Shown in pieces: positions 20,136 through 20,336 of a stretch of 20,336 nucleotides of DNA. Made by a program: the position numbers and the translations under genes. Source of the DNA: a virus. The stretch lies in IMG/VR virus record IMGVR_UViG_2162886007_000049, positions 1 through 20,336 of that record. The stretch is one strand, 5' to 3'. A model generated the notes under the pieces. That model was not told the origin of the DNA. It saw only the letters and a list, made by a program, of their open reading frames with translations, and searched no databases. Position 1 is the first letter of the stretch. Each line of letters opens with the position of its first letter.

Positions 20136-20336
20136 CTAGTATGCCATAGGTTTGTACATCGGTGCGCATTTAATTCGTAGTTCTAGCTCGTGTTCGCGAT
20201 CAGCATTCGAATGCACGAACTGTCTAAGCTTCTCGCAAGCCTCATCATCCATCTTCAGCCCAGCACGAAACCGCTCATACCGCGCATACCCAAGCTCGCA
20301 CATGGTCATCATCGCCATTGTGTTGATTTGGTCTAG
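20136..20336 (-). CDS. Unknown protein, 3' end of gene (start uncertain)
   Basis: The frame is open to the window edge: LDQINT then MAMMTMCELGYARYERFRAG, ending APMYKPMAY. An ATG at 20318 exists but has no ribosome binding site, so the gene probably continues beyond the window. The visible part is helical with charged segments (DDEACEKLRQF, DREHELELRIK). No domain is recognised. It is the last gene before a strong terminator, in the same direction as the holin operon. Confidence 0.55.
   Translation of the reverse strand, partial: LDQINTMAMMTMCELGYARYERFRAGLKMDDEACEKLRQFVHSNADREHELELRIKCAPMYKPMAY

Overview
The window is part of a tailed double-stranded DNA phage genome, or a prophage of one. 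It carries terminase, portal, MuF, prohead protease, capsid, head-tail joining, tail tube and tape measure genes, each in a recognisable form. There is no tail sheath gene, so a siphovirus is most likely, but only part of the genome is visible. A 275-residue protein close to the intracellular medium-chain PHA depolymerase PhaZ of fluorescent pseudomonads points to a Pseudomonas host. No integrase, repressor, tRNA gene or CRISPR array is visible.

Layout, high to low coordinates on the minus strand: the 3' end of an unknown gene and its terminator (20336-20020); a gene-free stretch whose minus strand reads as a roughly 480-nt structured RNA ending in an intrinsic terminator (19951-19471); a promoter region rich in palindromes; holin-like, terS and terL genes (19355-17306); then accessory genes, namely a C5-cytosine DNA methyltransferase with a 242-codon second frame inside it, two unknown proteins and a 54-residue two-helix membrane protein (17190-15413). 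Portal and MuF (13073-15385) lie inverted on the plus strand. The minus strand resumes with an HNH nuclease, an unknown gene, a second HNH nuclease, protease-scaffold, decoration protein, major capsid and two tiny genes (12947-7485). A plus-strand island (6341-7483) carries a 48-residue ORF, phaZ, a 10-codon ORF and a terminator. Head-tail joining genes and the tail tube gene follow (6233-3904). A plus-strand pair, a DUF723/GIY-YIG nuclease and a 69-residue protein, is inserted before the tail chaperone and tape measure genes (2617-1, incomplete).

The transcription units are delimited by short GC-rich hairpin terminators, several with identical stems. Two promoter styles are visible. Structural operons are preceded by an extended -10 (TGnTAnnnT, often TGATATnAT) without a clear -35. 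Accessory genes (methyltransferase, its downstream cluster, the 299-residue gene, the phaZ island, the 69-residue gene) are preceded by TTGACG plus a -10 box 16-17 nt away. This suggests separate late and early/host-like expression programmes. The most interesting items are the phage-borne PhaZ, the structured RNA beside the lysis/packaging operon, the overprinted frame in the methyltransferase gene, and the inverted portal-MuF cassette. All names rest on reading the sequence and recall of families; no database search was run.
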